In this document: piece after piece, positions 1 through 7,669 of the stretch
How the letters are laid out: every line of letters begins with the position of its first letter
Position numbering within the stretch: position 1 is the stretch's first letter
The notes under the pieces: generated by a model
Database searches by the model: none
Told to the model about the DNA's origin: nothing
Seen by the model: only the letters and a program-made list of their open reading frames with translations
Assembly: GCA_963750495.1 (NCBI GenBank)
Contig: CAVVQV010000004.1
Span: 372,001 to 436,000 of the forward strand
Reading direction: 5' to 3'
From: JANLYC01 sp963750495
Lineage (GTDB): Bacteria > Actinomycetota > Actinomycetes > Propionibacteriales > Nocardioidaceae
DNA: 64,000 nt
Position numbers and translations under genes: made by a program

Positions 1-212
1 CAGTAGCGTCTTTCGCCGGCCGGCGCCAACGGCGCCCGGTCGGCACCCAGGGCCCGAGCCAGGGCGTGGCGACCGTCGAGTCCCGCGTCTTGGTTTGCCT
101 CGTCCAGAGACCGAGCACGGCCGCTCGGCTACGGAGTCGATCGCTCAGATCCGACTCTAGGCATAAAACATGCCATACATGACAGTTCGCGGCGCCAATC
201 GGGCCCGGGCAG
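1..212. other. Non-coding leader, no gene recognised
   Basis: No convincing gene is seen here; open frames are short and lack family resemblance. A small hairpin (GGCAT, loop AAAAC, ATGCC) lies at 160-174 and is more AT-rich than its surroundings, so it may sit near the promoter of the first pilin gene. This is only a suggestion. Confidence 0.4.
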
Positions 213-348
213 GTGGCCGACCCCCCATGGTCTGTTCGGCCAGCGGGATCCAACCGCCCACCCGATACCGGACAAGTCAGAGATTCGGAACCATGGAGTG
301 TGGCTGGAAATCCTTCCAGCACAGATTCACTCTCTGGGAGGACCAGAA
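213..348 (+). promoter_or_regulatory. Leader of pilin gene 1 with two inverted repeats
   Basis: This stretch resembles the region before the second pilin gene (735-869). Both contain an inverted repeat (here TGGCCGA at 214-220 with TCGGCCA at 236-242), a shared CCCGATACCGG block, an identical hairpin GCTGGAA/TTCCAGC with loop ATCC (303-320) and a Shine-Dalgarno GGGAGG before the ATG. The hairpin lies about 16 bases before the ribosome site, so it could affect mRNA stability or translation. No known riboswitch core was recognised. Confidence 0.5.
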
Positions 349-567
349 ATGCTCGACATGATCCGCAACTTCTCCAGCCCGACCCGTCGCAACGAAGAGG
401 GCGCCTCGGCCGTCGAGTACGGCCTGCTCGTCGCCCTCATCGCCGCCGTCGTCGTTCTCGCCGTGTTCGCGATCGGCCAGGTCGTCAAGAAGGGCTTCGG
501 CGACACCTGCACGTCGATCAAGGCCGGTCAGACCGGCACCGCCGCCTCTGGTAACTGCGGCTCCTGA
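349..567 (+). CDS. Flp family type IVb pilin (copy 1)
   Basis: This 72-residue protein is a Flp-type prepilin, the major subunit of Tad pili. It is exported to the membrane, cleaved by a prepilin peptidase and assembled into fibres used in adhesion. The short basic leader is followed by the cleavage region GASAVEYGLL, with Glu and Tyr at mature positions 5 and 6 as usual in Flp pilins, and one hydrophobic helix of about 20 residues. Two cysteines near the C-terminus (GDTC and SGNC) could form a disulfide. The start at 349 is preferred over the upstream ATG at 298 because GGGAGG lies just before it and the second pilin begins identically. It is the first of four tandem paralogues and ends at a strong terminator. 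Confidence 0.93.
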   Translation: MLDMIRNFSSPTRRNEEGASAVEYGLLVALIAAVVVLAVFAIGQVVKKGFGDTCTSIKAGQTGTAASGNCGS

Positions 568-581
568 CGAAGTACAGGCAA

Positions 582-624
582 AGCTGGGTGCGGGAACCAT
601 CGGTTCCCGCACCCAGCTCTTTTT
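582..624 (+). terminator. Rho-independent terminator after pilin 1
   Basis: A 17-bp perfect stem (AGCTGGGTGCGGGAACC and its complement, three-base loop) is followed by CTTTTTG. It lies 15 bases behind the pilin 1 stop and should make the first pilin largely monocistronic. Confidence 0.9.
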
Positions 625-734
625 GCCTCGCCCGGCCGGCCTCAGGCCAACCTCCGCAACGGAGCGCGATACAGACAGGTGCCCGGCCCGTCCGCCCTTT
701 CGCAGATTTCGAGCCGTTTTTCCGACTCCGGGAT

Positions 735-869
735 GGGTGACCGATCCCCCATCGGCCGTTTGGTCACCGGGGTGTGACCGCCCGCCCGATACCGGCCAGG
801 ACGCCCAACGGGAAGCATGAGGAGCGCTGGAAATCCTTCCAGCACAGTTTCTCTGGGAGGACCAGACAC
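735..869 (+). promoter_or_regulatory. Leader of pilin gene 2, duplicated from leader 1
   Basis: The region repeats the layout of 213-348: an inverted repeat GGTGACC (736-742) with GGTCACC (762-768) enclosing CCGAT/ATCGG, the CCCGATACCGG block, and the hairpin GCTGGAA-ATCC-TTCCAGC at 826-843 just before CTCTGGGAGG. The first inverted repeat differs in sequence from that of leader 1 but keeps its pairing, which hints at selection on structure. The spacer between terminator and this leader (625-734) shows no gene. Confidence 0.5.
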
Positions 870-1088
870 ATGCTCGACATGATCCGCAACTTCTCCAGCC
901 CGACCCGTCGTAACGAAGAGGGCGCGTCGGCCGTCGAGTACGGCCTGCTCGTCGCCCTCATCGCCGCCGTCGTCGTCCTGGCCGTGTTCGCGATCGGCCA
1001 GGTCGTCAAGAAGGGCTTCGGCGACACCTGCACCTCGATCAAGGCCGGCCAGACCGGTACCGCTGCATCCGGCAACTGCGGCTCCTGA
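870..1088 (+). CDS. Flp family type IVb pilin (copy 2)
   Basis: This 72-residue Flp prepilin appears identical in protein sequence to copy 1 from the ATG at 870 and differs only at silent positions. It has the same leader, GASAVEYGLL processing region, single hydrophobic helix and two C-terminal cysteines. The start at 870 is chosen because the conserved GGGAGG ribosome site precedes it; a longer frame opens at 774 but would translate through the leader hairpin. Silent divergence with a conserved protein suggests a duplication old enough to have drifted but kept under selection or gene conversion. Confidence 0.93.
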   Translation: MLDMIRNFSSPTRRNEEGASAVEYGLLVALIAAVVVLAVFAIGQVVKKGFGDTCTSIKAGQTGTAASGNCGS

Positions 1089-1105
1089 CGCCGTCCTATC
1101 GATCC

Positions 1106-1138
1106 GGGGGTGTGGGGACCAGGCGTTCCCACACCCCC
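1106..1138 (+). terminator. GC-rich hairpin between pilins 2 and 3
   Basis: GGGGGTGTGGG (1106-1116) pairs with CCCACACCCCC (1128-1138). No clear T-run follows, so it may be a weak terminator or an mRNA-stabilising hairpin that sets different levels of pilin 2 and pilin 3. Confidence 0.55.
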
Positions 1139-1166
1139 AATCGCTTTCCTACAGATGGGTGTGACC

Positions 1167-1370
1167 ATGAACTTCTTCCGACGTACGAAGCAGTCCGAGT
1201 CGGGCGCGTCGGCCGTTGAGTACGGTCTGCTCGTCGCACTCATCGCCGCCGTCGTCGTCCTGGCCGTGTTCGCCATCGGCCAGGTCGTCAAAAAAGGCTT
1301 CGGCGACACCTGTACGAAGATCAAGGCCGGCCAGACCGGCACCGCAGCATCCGGTAACTGCGCCTCCTGA
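1167..1370 (+). CDS. Flp family type IVb pilin (copy 3)
   Basis: This 67-residue prepilin differs from copies 1 and 2 in its leader (MNFFRRTKQSESGASAVEYG) but keeps the same helix and the GDTC/SGNC cysteine pair. Cleavage is expected at the Gly-Ala before SAVEY. The start at 1167 is preferred because it gives a leader matching copy 4; a start at 1155 would add four residues. It lies 78 bases behind copy 2 and 80 bases ahead of copy 4, so all of copies 2 to 4 could be cotranscribed across the hairpin. Confidence 0.9.
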   Translation: MNFFRRTKQSESGASAVEYGLLVALIAAVVVLAVFAIGQVVKKGFGDTCTKIKAGQTGTAASGNCAS

Positions 1371-1450
1371 GGCGCGCCGGCGAGCAACTCCAGGGGTGCA
1401 AGGCATCCGGTTCTGCACTCCTGATCCATTGGCATAGAAAGGAGCTCGTC

Positions 1451-1654
1451 ATGACCTTCTTCCGACGCACGAAGCAGTCCGAGTCCGGCGCGTCAGCTGT
1501 TGAGTACGGACTCCTCGTCGCCCTGATCGCGGCCGTCATCATTCTTGCCGTCCTCGCGCTCGGACAGGTGGTCAAGAAGAGCTTCGGCGACACGTGCACC
1601 GCCTTCAAGGCAAAGCAGACAGGGACGGCGGCCTCAGGCAACTGCGCCTCCTGA
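1451..1654 (+). CDS. Flp family type IVb pilin (copy 4)
   Basis: This 67-residue prepilin is the most divergent of the four. The leader is like copy 3, while the helix reads AAVIILAVLALGQ and the tail has a lysine-rich variation (AFKAKQTGTAASGNC). The prepilin cleavage region with Glu5 and the two cysteines are kept. AAAGGAG lies a suitable distance before the ATG. It converges on a glycosyltransferase gene only 18 bases away with no obvious terminator between. It may be a minor pilin in the same fibre. Confidence 0.9.
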   Translation: MTFFRRTKQSESGASAVEYGLLVALIAAVIILAVLALGQVVKKSFGDTCTAFKAKQTGTAASGNCAS

Positions 1655-1672
1655 CCGAACGCCTTCCAGGGC

Positions 1673-2710
1673 TCAGCGCGTCGGCGCCGCCAGCAGGCGA
1701 CGCAGCCCCGCTGCCACCGCATCCACGTCACGCCCGTCGACCACCACCCGAACGGCGTCCGGGGCGGCCTCGGGGGCTCCACCGGAGTCCCCGACCAACA
1801 GGGGCAACCCCGTTGCCGCCGCCTCGATGAACACCATGCCGAACGCCTCTGGCTCAAGCCCCCACAGCCTGGTCCTGCACGGCAACGCGAAGACGTCGGC
1901 CATCGCATAGACCGCCGGCATCTCCTGCCACTCGACACCCGGCACGAAGACCACCGTGTTGCCCACCGCGCTCGAACGGGCCAGATGTTGCAGCCGACGC
2001 CGGGCAGGTCCGTCTCCCACGACGACCAGCCGGGCGGCCGGGATCTGCGACACGATGTCCGGCCAGGCCCGGATGAGCATGTCCTGCCCCTTGCGTCGTA
2101 CGAGGCGGGAGGCCGAGAGCACAACAGGAGCGCCGGCAGCCAGTCCGAGCCGTGCCCGCCATGCCGCACCGTCCACTCCAGGGTTGAATCGGGTGCGGTC
2201 CACCGACGGTGACAGCCGCTCCATCCGACCACGCCCGGCAGGCGACAGCGCCGGCGAGATCTGCCGCCGGCAGAACTCGCTGACATAGGTCAGCGTGTCG
2301 ACGTCATCACCGATGCGGCGCAGCAGCTGGCGCGCGAAGGGAACTCGCGCCCACCACACCTCATGTCCGTGCGTGATCGCCGTGATCTGACTGATCGTCC
2401 CCCCGCCACGCAGCGCCCGAGCGAGCAGACCGAGCGGAGCGGCAGCACCGAAGATCACGCGGTCGCAACCGTGGGCCAGCGCAACGGCTCGCACCTCGCG
2501 AGCCACCCGAGGCGTCGGTAGCAGGATCCGACTGCGATCTCGCACCACCGGGAAGTCGACCGCGCCGTCCACGTCGGCCGAACCCGCCATCCGCGCGGTG
2601 TAGACCACCACGTCCCTGCTCGGCATGTGCTCGCAGAGCGCGTACACGAAGTTCTCGATGCCGCCACGGCGCGGCGGGAAGTCATTGGTGATGACGAGCG
2701 TCCTGGTCAC
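1673..2710 (-). CDS. GT4 glycosyltransferase, PimB-like
   Basis: This 345-residue GT-B fold enzyme belongs to glycosyltransferase family 4. The N-terminus TLVITNDFPPRRGGIENF closely matches the PimB' mannosyltransferases that add the second mannose to phosphatidylinositol in actinobacteria. The C-terminal half has the donor-site signature EAFGMVFIEAAATGLPLL with the EX7E glutamates. It acts on the cytoplasmic face of the membrane with GDP-mannose as the likely donor. The GTG start at 2710 overlaps the stop of the upstream M48 gene by four bases, and GGGAG precedes it, so translation is coupled. Its place beside an NlpC/P60 gene matches the M. tuberculosis Rv2188c-Rv2190c neighbourhood. The exact acceptor is inferred. 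Confidence 0.8.
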   Translation of the reverse strand: MTRTLVITNDFPPRRGGIENFVYALCEHMPSRDVVVYTARMAGSADVDGAVDFPVVRDRSRILLPTPRVAREVRAVALAHGCDRVIFGAAAPLGLLARALRGGGTISQITAITHGHEVWWARVPFARQLLRRIGDDVDTLTYVSEFCRRQISPALSPAGRGRMERLSPSVDRTRFNPGVDGAAWRARLGLAAGAPVVLSASRLVRRKGQDMLIRAWPDIVSQIPAARLVVVGDGPARRRLQHLARSSAVGNTVVFVPGVEWQEMPAVYAMADVFALPCRTRLWGLEPEAFGMVFIEAAATGLPLLVGDSGGAPEAAPDAVRVVVDGRDVDAVAAGLRRLLAAPTR

Positions 2711-3978
2711 GGCGTACTCCCGTGTTCCTCTCCCCACGCGACACCCATGGAGATCCGGTCGAGAACACTCGGGTGGCTGTTGAACCACCAGGCCAGCACG
2801 GGGTTCGGTGTCAGGTTCGCAAGGTTGTTGGTGGCCAGCCGCTGCTGCACCAGCAGGTAGGCCGTGGGGTCGTGCGTCACCTCGAGCGAGTGCAGGTCGG
2901 CACGGATCTCGAGGTGCCGGCTCACGGCATTCTGCACGGGCTGCGCCAGGAACGAGCCCACGACGACCAGCGACAGCACGAACGGAACAGCCACCGGATC
3001 TCCCAGCGAGCCGGTTCCCCCTCGACGGCGCCACCAGCGCGACCCCAGCAACAGGAACACGCCCACCGTCCCTGCACCGGCTGCCACTGATCCCAACGCA
3101 GTTCCGGTCAGGACGTCGTCCTCGCGCACGTGTCCGAGCTCGTGCGCAACGATCACCTTCACCTGTGCGTCCGGACCTGCACGCAGCAGGTTGTCATACA
3201 CAACCAGCTGTCGGGTGCTGCCGAATCCTGACACATACGCGTTGTATGCCGAGCTACGGTTCGACGCGTCCGCGACGAGCACGTCCGACAGGTCCAGGCC
3301 GTCGCGGGCCGCAGAGCGAAGCAGGTCTGTGCGCAACGGTGATGTGGGCATGGGACTGACACGCTGGAAGATCGGCTCCACCACGACGGGGTACGCGAAC
3401 GACAGGCCGAACACCGCGGCCATCGACAACGCGCCCGCCGGAATCCACCATCGCCGTGGGAAACGGTGTGCCAACCAGCCTCCCACGAGCAGCGCGACGG
3501 ACACGACAGCCACCGACAAGAGCCAGCCGAGCAGTCGGTCCTGTGCCCAGCCCCACCAGCTCTGTACCGTCATCCCGTAGTGCCGCGAGACGATGCTGCC
3601 CCAGATGGCGAACGGCGTGGCGATCGCTGCCTGAAACGCCAGGAAGAGCACAGCAAGGGCGACGACTCTGGACGGCCACGTCCGCAGCCGTTCGCACACC
3701 CACCGGCAGGCGACGGTGCCGAGGCCACCGAACGCGACGACGCCGGCACCACCCAGGCTCGCTGCGAGGCTCAACCAGGCAGGCCACTTCGCGGCATCGT
3801 GAAAGGCCTCCGACCTGTCGAGCTGCGCCGGGCTGAAGAACTGCTGCACGGTCAAGGCTGCTCTCGGGTCACCGATCGGCAGTCGCCACGGGGTCAGGAC
3901 CACCATGAGAACGACCAGGCCGGCGCACAGCGCGACGAACGTGACCGCGGCAGCAGCCGGTCGTCGGCTACTGGGCAT
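2707..3978 (-). CDS. M48 family membrane metallopeptidase (Ste24-like)
   Basis: The 423-residue protein has several membrane segments and the zinc site HELGH at about residue 280, with the downstream glutamate region LEIRADLHSLE and the SHPS motif typical of Ste24/CAAX-type M48 peptidases. Such enzymes cleave proteins at the membrane; the substrate here is unknown. It starts inside the 3' end of the upstream secreted peptidase gene (11-base overlap) with AAGGGG before the ATG, and overlaps the downstream GT4 gene by four bases, so the three genes form a coupled operon. Confidence 0.85.
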   Translation of the reverse strand: MPSSRRPAAAAVTFVALCAGLVVLMVVLTPWRLPIGDPRAALTVQQFFSPAQLDRSEAFHDAAKWPAWLSLAASLGGAGVVAFGGLGTVACRWVCERLRTWPSRVVALAVLFLAFQAAIATPFAIWGSIVSRHYGMTVQSWWGWAQDRLLGWLLSVAVVSVALLVGGWLAHRFPRRWWIPAGALSMAAVFGLSFAYPVVVEPIFQRVSPMPTSPLRTDLLRSAARDGLDLSDVLVADASNRSSAYNAYVSGFGSTRQLVVYDNLLRAGPDAQVKVIVAHELGHVREDDVLTGTALGSVAAGAGTVGVFLLLGSRWWRRRGGTGSLGDPVAVPFVLSLVVVGSFLAQPVQNAVSRHLEIRADLHSLEVTHDPTAYLLVQQRLATNNLANLTPNPVLAWWFNSHPSVLDRISMGVAWGEEHGSTP

Positions 3979-5260
3979 CGGCCAACCCCTTCAGGTAGGT
4001 GCGCCATTGCTGTGTCAACGCGGTGAGCGAAGTACCGAGGTTGTCACGTGTGGCCGACCGCACGGCGTACGGCCGATGAACGACAGCTTCGTAGAAGGCG
4101 ACGAGTCGTCGACGGCCGTAGTCACGGGCGATCATGCGCATGGCCAACCAGGCCCGTTCGTAGGCGACCTCGATCGCGCCGCTCGAGAACTCCGAGTCGC
4201 CCGGCAGACGCCGCGGAACACCATGGCGCCGGACGTCGCGCAGGGCCGCTCGGGCCGACACGGAGATCGGCACGTCCACCGAGCCCACGCCGACGTAGTC
4301 GGCGAAACCCTCGGCCACCCACAGGGGCATCCTCACGGTCGTCGCGCCGGTCGCCACATGCGTCGCCTCATGGGTGATGACCACGTGCGTACCCAGGGGA
4401 CCGAGGCCTTCGAACACCGTGGGGTTGATCACGATCACGACCGGGGCGTCCGGACGTCTCGACCCGTCCGACGTCGTGGTGACTGCCGCGATCCCGGCGT
4501 AAGCACCGGGCGTGGAGGCCAGGAGGGACTCGAACTGTCGATCGGTGCCGGGGGCGTACGCGACCAGGTCGCCCCGCCACGACGGCACCACGCGGGCCAC
4601 GTCCAGCGCGGCGCGACGTAGTTCGCCATCGAGCCGTCGCGCGGCGCGCTCCGTCATGGCCGCCGCGAGCGTGTGCGGGGTGCGTCTCACGTGGAGTCGG
4701 CCGAGCAGCCAGATCGGCTCACGCTCGTGCTGGCTGGCGGTGATACCGGCGACCCGGACGTTCCCACCCCGGCTGTCGAACGTGTAGGTCAGCGTGCCGC
4801 GTGCATCGGCCCGGTCCACGCCGGCCAGGTGCCAGGCGATCTCGACGTCCGCCGTCCAGGCCCCCTCGCCGAGCTGCCCCCCCGCAGGTAGACCCCGGCC
4901 TTCGCCGTCGGCAGCGACGTACCGCGCGTTCAGCGTGCCGACCCGCAGCCGACGCAGGTTGGCGAACGTGGCTGCAGCCTGGCGCTGTGCCCGGGAACTG
5001 TTGTCCCAGGTACGCCGGTAAGCCGCAAGCGACCCATGCCGCAGCAACCGGTCCTGCCGGGCGAGCAGCGCGAGAGCCGCAGCAGCACGACTGTCCGGCT
5101 CAGTGGCGCCCTGGGTCCCCGTGGTGGAGGTATCCGTCTGGTTGGTCGGTCTATGCGCCGAGGGTGAACCGTCGTGCGGCACCACGACCGCAAGGACGGC
5201 GGCGGCCGCCGCGACCGCGAGGATGATGAGCCCGGCGATCACCTGACGCGGTGGCTTCAT
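3968..5260 (-). CDS. Secreted or anchored gluzincin-type metallopeptidase
   Basis: A hydrophobic N-terminal segment (IAGLIILAVAAAAAVLAVVV) acts as signal or anchor, so the bulk of the 430 residues is outside the cytoplasm. Near residue 300 the sequence THEATHVATG contains an HExxH zinc motif, followed by WVAEGFADYV, whose glutamate fits the third ligand of gluzincins (peptidase MA-like). The substrate is unknown. The ATG at 5260 gives a good basic start (MKPPRQV); a GTG at 5284 would add eight residues and neither has a clear ribosome site. It heads the operon with the M48 and GT4 genes. Confidence 0.65.
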   Translation of the reverse strand: MKPPRQVIAGLIILAVAAAAAVLAVVVPHDGSPSAHRPTNQTDTSTTGTQGATEPDSRAAAALALLARQDRLLRHGSLAAYRRTWDNSSRAQRQAAATFANLRRLRVGTLNARYVAADGEGRGLPAGGQLGEGAWTADVEIAWHLAGVDRADARGTLTYTFDSRGGNVRVAGITASQHEREPIWLLGRLHVRRTPHTLAAAMTERAARRLDGELRRAALDVARVVPSWRGDLVAYAPGTDRQFESLLASTPGAYAGIAAVTTTSDGSRRPDAPVVIVINPTVFEGLGPLGTHVVITHEATHVATGATTVRMPLWVAEGFADYVGVGSVDVPISVSARAALRDVRRHGVPRRLPGDSEFSSGAIEVAYERAWLAMRMIARDYGRRRLVAFYEAVVHRPYAVRSATRDNLGTSLTALTQQWRTYLKGLADAQ

Positions 5261-5356
5261 CCGCGCGACGCCGGGGTCGTCCACCGAGTCATCGTACGGG
5301 GGTGGGCGCTGGCACCGGATCGCTCCCGGCTGCCGTGTGGGGCGCCGGCGGGACGG

Positions 5357-6424
5357 TCAGCCGACCCGCTGGGCGTGGTTGATCGGCATCGAGTTGAGCG
5401 ACACGACCTCGACGTACGAACCTGTGTGCGGCGCATGCACGATCTGGCCGTTGCCGATGTACATGCCCACGTGCGACACCGGCGAGTAGTAGAACACGAG
5501 GTCGCCGGGCATCAACGACGAGATGGAGACCGGAGTCCCCTGGGTCGACTGAACGCTCGAGGAGTGCGAAAGAGCCACTCCGGCAGCCCGCCAGGCGTAC
5601 ATGGTCAGACCGGAGCAGTCGAAGGAGTCCGGACCGGAAGCCCCATAGACGTAGGGGTCACCGAGCTGGGCCAGCGCAGTCTGCACGGCCACCTTGGCGC
5701 GTTCGGACGCGGGGACGTCGCTCACCGCGATGCGGACGGCGCTGCGCGACGGCTGCGGCGTGGACTGAAGTTGCTGAAGTCGGGCGAGCTGCGCTGCCTG
5801 CAGCGTGTCGAGGATGTCCTGCGCCTGCTGCGTGCGGCGCGCGAGTTCTGCCTTGTGAGAAGCGGCCTCGGCCTTGTCCTTGTTGATGGCCGCGAGCTCG
5901 CTGGCCGCCTGCTTCTCCTGGCTGCCCAGCTGACGCTGCCGCTGGGTGAGCTGGGTGAGCAAGGCCGTCTGCTGGAACTCGACCATGGCCTTGGACGCGA
6001 CGCCGTCCATGAACGCGTTCGGGTCGTCGGCGACGAGCAGGGACGTGCTGGTCGAGAGGCCGCCAGCGTTCTGGTAGTCCGACAGCGCTGTGCCGACGAC
6101 GAGCGAGCGAAGCTGCTCGACCCGGCTGCGCTTGCGCGCCACGTCGGCCTGGAGCGCGGTGAGCCGCTTGCGGGCCGCCTTCATCTCGACGCGCACCGTG
6201 TTGAGATCCTCGGAGGCGATCTCGGCCTGGTGGTTCAAGGTGTCGATGCGACTCTTGATCTCGGTGATCGTCGGCTTGGAGCGATCAGTGGCAGCACCAC
6301 CGCCGCCTGGTTCGGCGGCTCCTGGGGGGGCAGCGAGTACGAGGCTGCCGATCAGCGCAGCGGCGCCGACCAAGCAGACGCGCTTGACGGACTGGGGCAT
6401 GGGACGTGTGTGGCCGTTCGACAC
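5357..6424 (-). CDS. NlpC/P60 peptidoglycan endopeptidase with coiled coil
   Basis: The 355-residue exported protein has a signal peptide ending near AAPPGAAEP, a long coiled-coil region (about residues 45-220, rich in Gln, Ala and Glu) and a C-terminal NlpC/P60 domain. Catalytic Cys is in DSFDCSGLTMYAW, His in VSHVGMYIG and the third polar residue in the IVHAPHTG region. Such RipA/RipD-like enzymes cut peptide stems of peptidoglycan, and the coiled coil usually autoinhibits or localises them. The GTG at 6424 has GGGAGACC upstream; an ATG at 6400 is the alternative. It matches the position of Rv2190c. Confidence 0.9.
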   Translation of the reverse strand: MSNGHTRPMPQSVKRVCLVGAAALIGSLVLAAPPGAAEPGGGGAATDRSKPTITEIKSRIDTLNHQAEIASEDLNTVRVEMKAARKRLTALQADVARKRSRVEQLRSLVVGTALSDYQNAGGLSTSTSLLVADDPNAFMDGVASKAMVEFQQTALLTQLTQRQRQLGSQEKQAASELAAINKDKAEAASHKAELARRTQQAQDILDTLQAAQLARLQQLQSTPQPSRSAVRIAVSDVPASERAKVAVQTALAQLGDPYVYGASGPDSFDCSGLTMYAWRAAGVALSHSSSVQSTQGTPVSISSLMPGDLVFYYSPVSHVGMYIGNGQIVHAPHTGSYVEVVSLNSMPINHAQRVG

Positions 6425-6685
6425 GGGTCGACGGTCTCCCTCTGGGTCGCGAACACGGGCAACAGCACCCCCTCCCTGCTGATCTTTCCGTTATCTCCGA
6501 CACAACGAGGGGCGAACCCGGCCGGTGACAACGCGGATCACCCTACAGAGGACCATCCGAGCCCACCAACTCCTCGCCGGGGTTTCTCAGGATCCCTGAG
6601 GTTATCTGCGTCACAGGAGACACAACGGTCACTTCGACCCCATCAGTCACAGTTTGGCCGCGCGAGCCGCACGCTGGCACGCCGG

Positions 6686-6973
6686 TCACGCGGGTTCGAC
6701 CGGCGAGTTGTCGAGGCCGTAGACCATCCGTAGCGGGGGGACCAGACCGGCCTGCGCCAGCACGTCGATCGCCTGCTTCTCGGCCTCATCGAGCTCGACA
6801 CCGAACGGAGGTCCACCGAGGAGCACTGTGACGACGCAGTCGCCACAACCGATTCCACGCAGCGAACAGTGGTCACAGTCAATGATGGTCGGGACTGCAT
6901 CTGTCGGGGGCCCGGGCACGCCGCCGTCGGGGCGTCCGGGTGAGCCGTCGCTGCCCGCTGTCTGTGCTGCCAT
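6686..6973 (-). CDS. Small conserved protein with CxxC...CxxC knuckle
   Basis: The 95-residue protein has a Pro/Gly-rich head and then DCDHCSLRGIGCGDCVVTVL, which carries two Cys-x2-Cys pairs spaced to bind one metal, probably zinc or an iron-sulfur centre. The tail (residues 60-95) looks like a short helical domain. Homologous small proteins are common in actinobacteria but have no assigned function as far as I know. The start at 6973 avoids an arginine-rich extension from a longer frame opening at 7027. It is encoded upstream of the NlpC/P60 gene on the same strand with a 261-base gap. Confidence 0.65.
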   Translation of the reverse strand: MAAQTAGSDGSPGRPDGGVPGPPTDAVPTIIDCDHCSLRGIGCGDCVVTVLLGGPPFGVELDEAEKQAIDVLAQAGLVPPLRMVYGLDNSPVEPA

Positions 6974-7071
6974 GTCGACCTCCACGCCTCGGTGCGGCCG
7001 GCGTGAATGCCGACTCGTCCTCATCACCGAGCACGCTAGGCGGGACCGCCGACAGTTCCGTCAGGTCCGGC

Positions 7072-7648
7072 TCAGACCGGCTCCAGGGGCTGGGGCGACC
7101 CGGGCGGGGTCACCACCTCGATGCGGTCACCGCCCCGGACCTCTCCCCCACTGACGACCACCGCCATGACGCCGGCCTTGCGGAGCAGCCGGCCCGCCAC
7201 ATCGCGGTCAAGCGTGGCCGCCATGAGACCGGGCTGGAGGCCATCGAGCTGAACGCACGGGTTGCGGAGTCCGGTCAGCTCGACGGCGGCGTCCTCACCC
7301 AGCACGGAGCCTGGTCCCACGCGCCAGCGAAAGCAGGTCGAGCCCCTGGGTCACGATGTTCTCGCCCATCGCACCCGGCTCCACCCGAAACCCCCGGCCG
7401 GCGAGCTCCGCAAGCAGCTCGCCATGGATGAGGTGCACTTGACGAAGATTCGGCTGCGTCGGGTCACGACGCCGGCGCGACCGGTGCTGGACTGTCGTGC
7501 CCGCGTGGGCGTCACCGGACACACCCCAGCCCTCGACCAGCGCGATGGAGTCCAGACGCGCCTTGCTGACCGCATGCTTTGGCGAGGCATGGACGCTCGA
7601 CACGGCAGCCGCAGTGTTCACGCCGACCATCCTCACACGGGACTGCAT
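7072..7648 (-). pseudogene. MOSC domain protein, frameshifted
   Basis: Two adjoining frames together make one MOSC protein of about 190 residues. The first (7648 to 7295) carries GVSGDAHAGTTVQHRSR and GAMGENIVTQGLDL; the second (from about 7312 down to 7072) carries ELTGLRNPCVQLDG with the conserved MOSC cysteine and the closing GGEVRGGDRIEV. The break lies between about 7297 and 7312, where GTRLR should run into VLGEDAAVEL. MOSC proteins bind sulfur or molybdopterin cofactors. The C-terminal part is otherwise well conserved, so this is either a recent mutation or a sequencing indel. Confidence 0.8.
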
Positions 7649-7669
7649 GCTCGCGTCAGACGATCGCTG

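Noticed and set aside
213..348. Possible c-di-GMP riboswitch before the pilin genes
   Set aside because: A GEMM core and its tetraloop receptor were not recognisable, so only a generic structured leader is claimed.
6425..6685. Possible c-di-AMP (ydaO) riboswitch before the NlpC/P60 gene
   Set aside because: Such riboswitches are common before this family, but the conserved core could not be found on the coding strand. Only a short CTCAGG/CCTGAG hairpin was seen.
5174..6733. Long open frame on the plus strand (519 codons)
   Set aside because: It lies opposite the NlpC/P60 gene and has Arg/His/Gly-rich composition typical of antisense frames in high-GC DNA.
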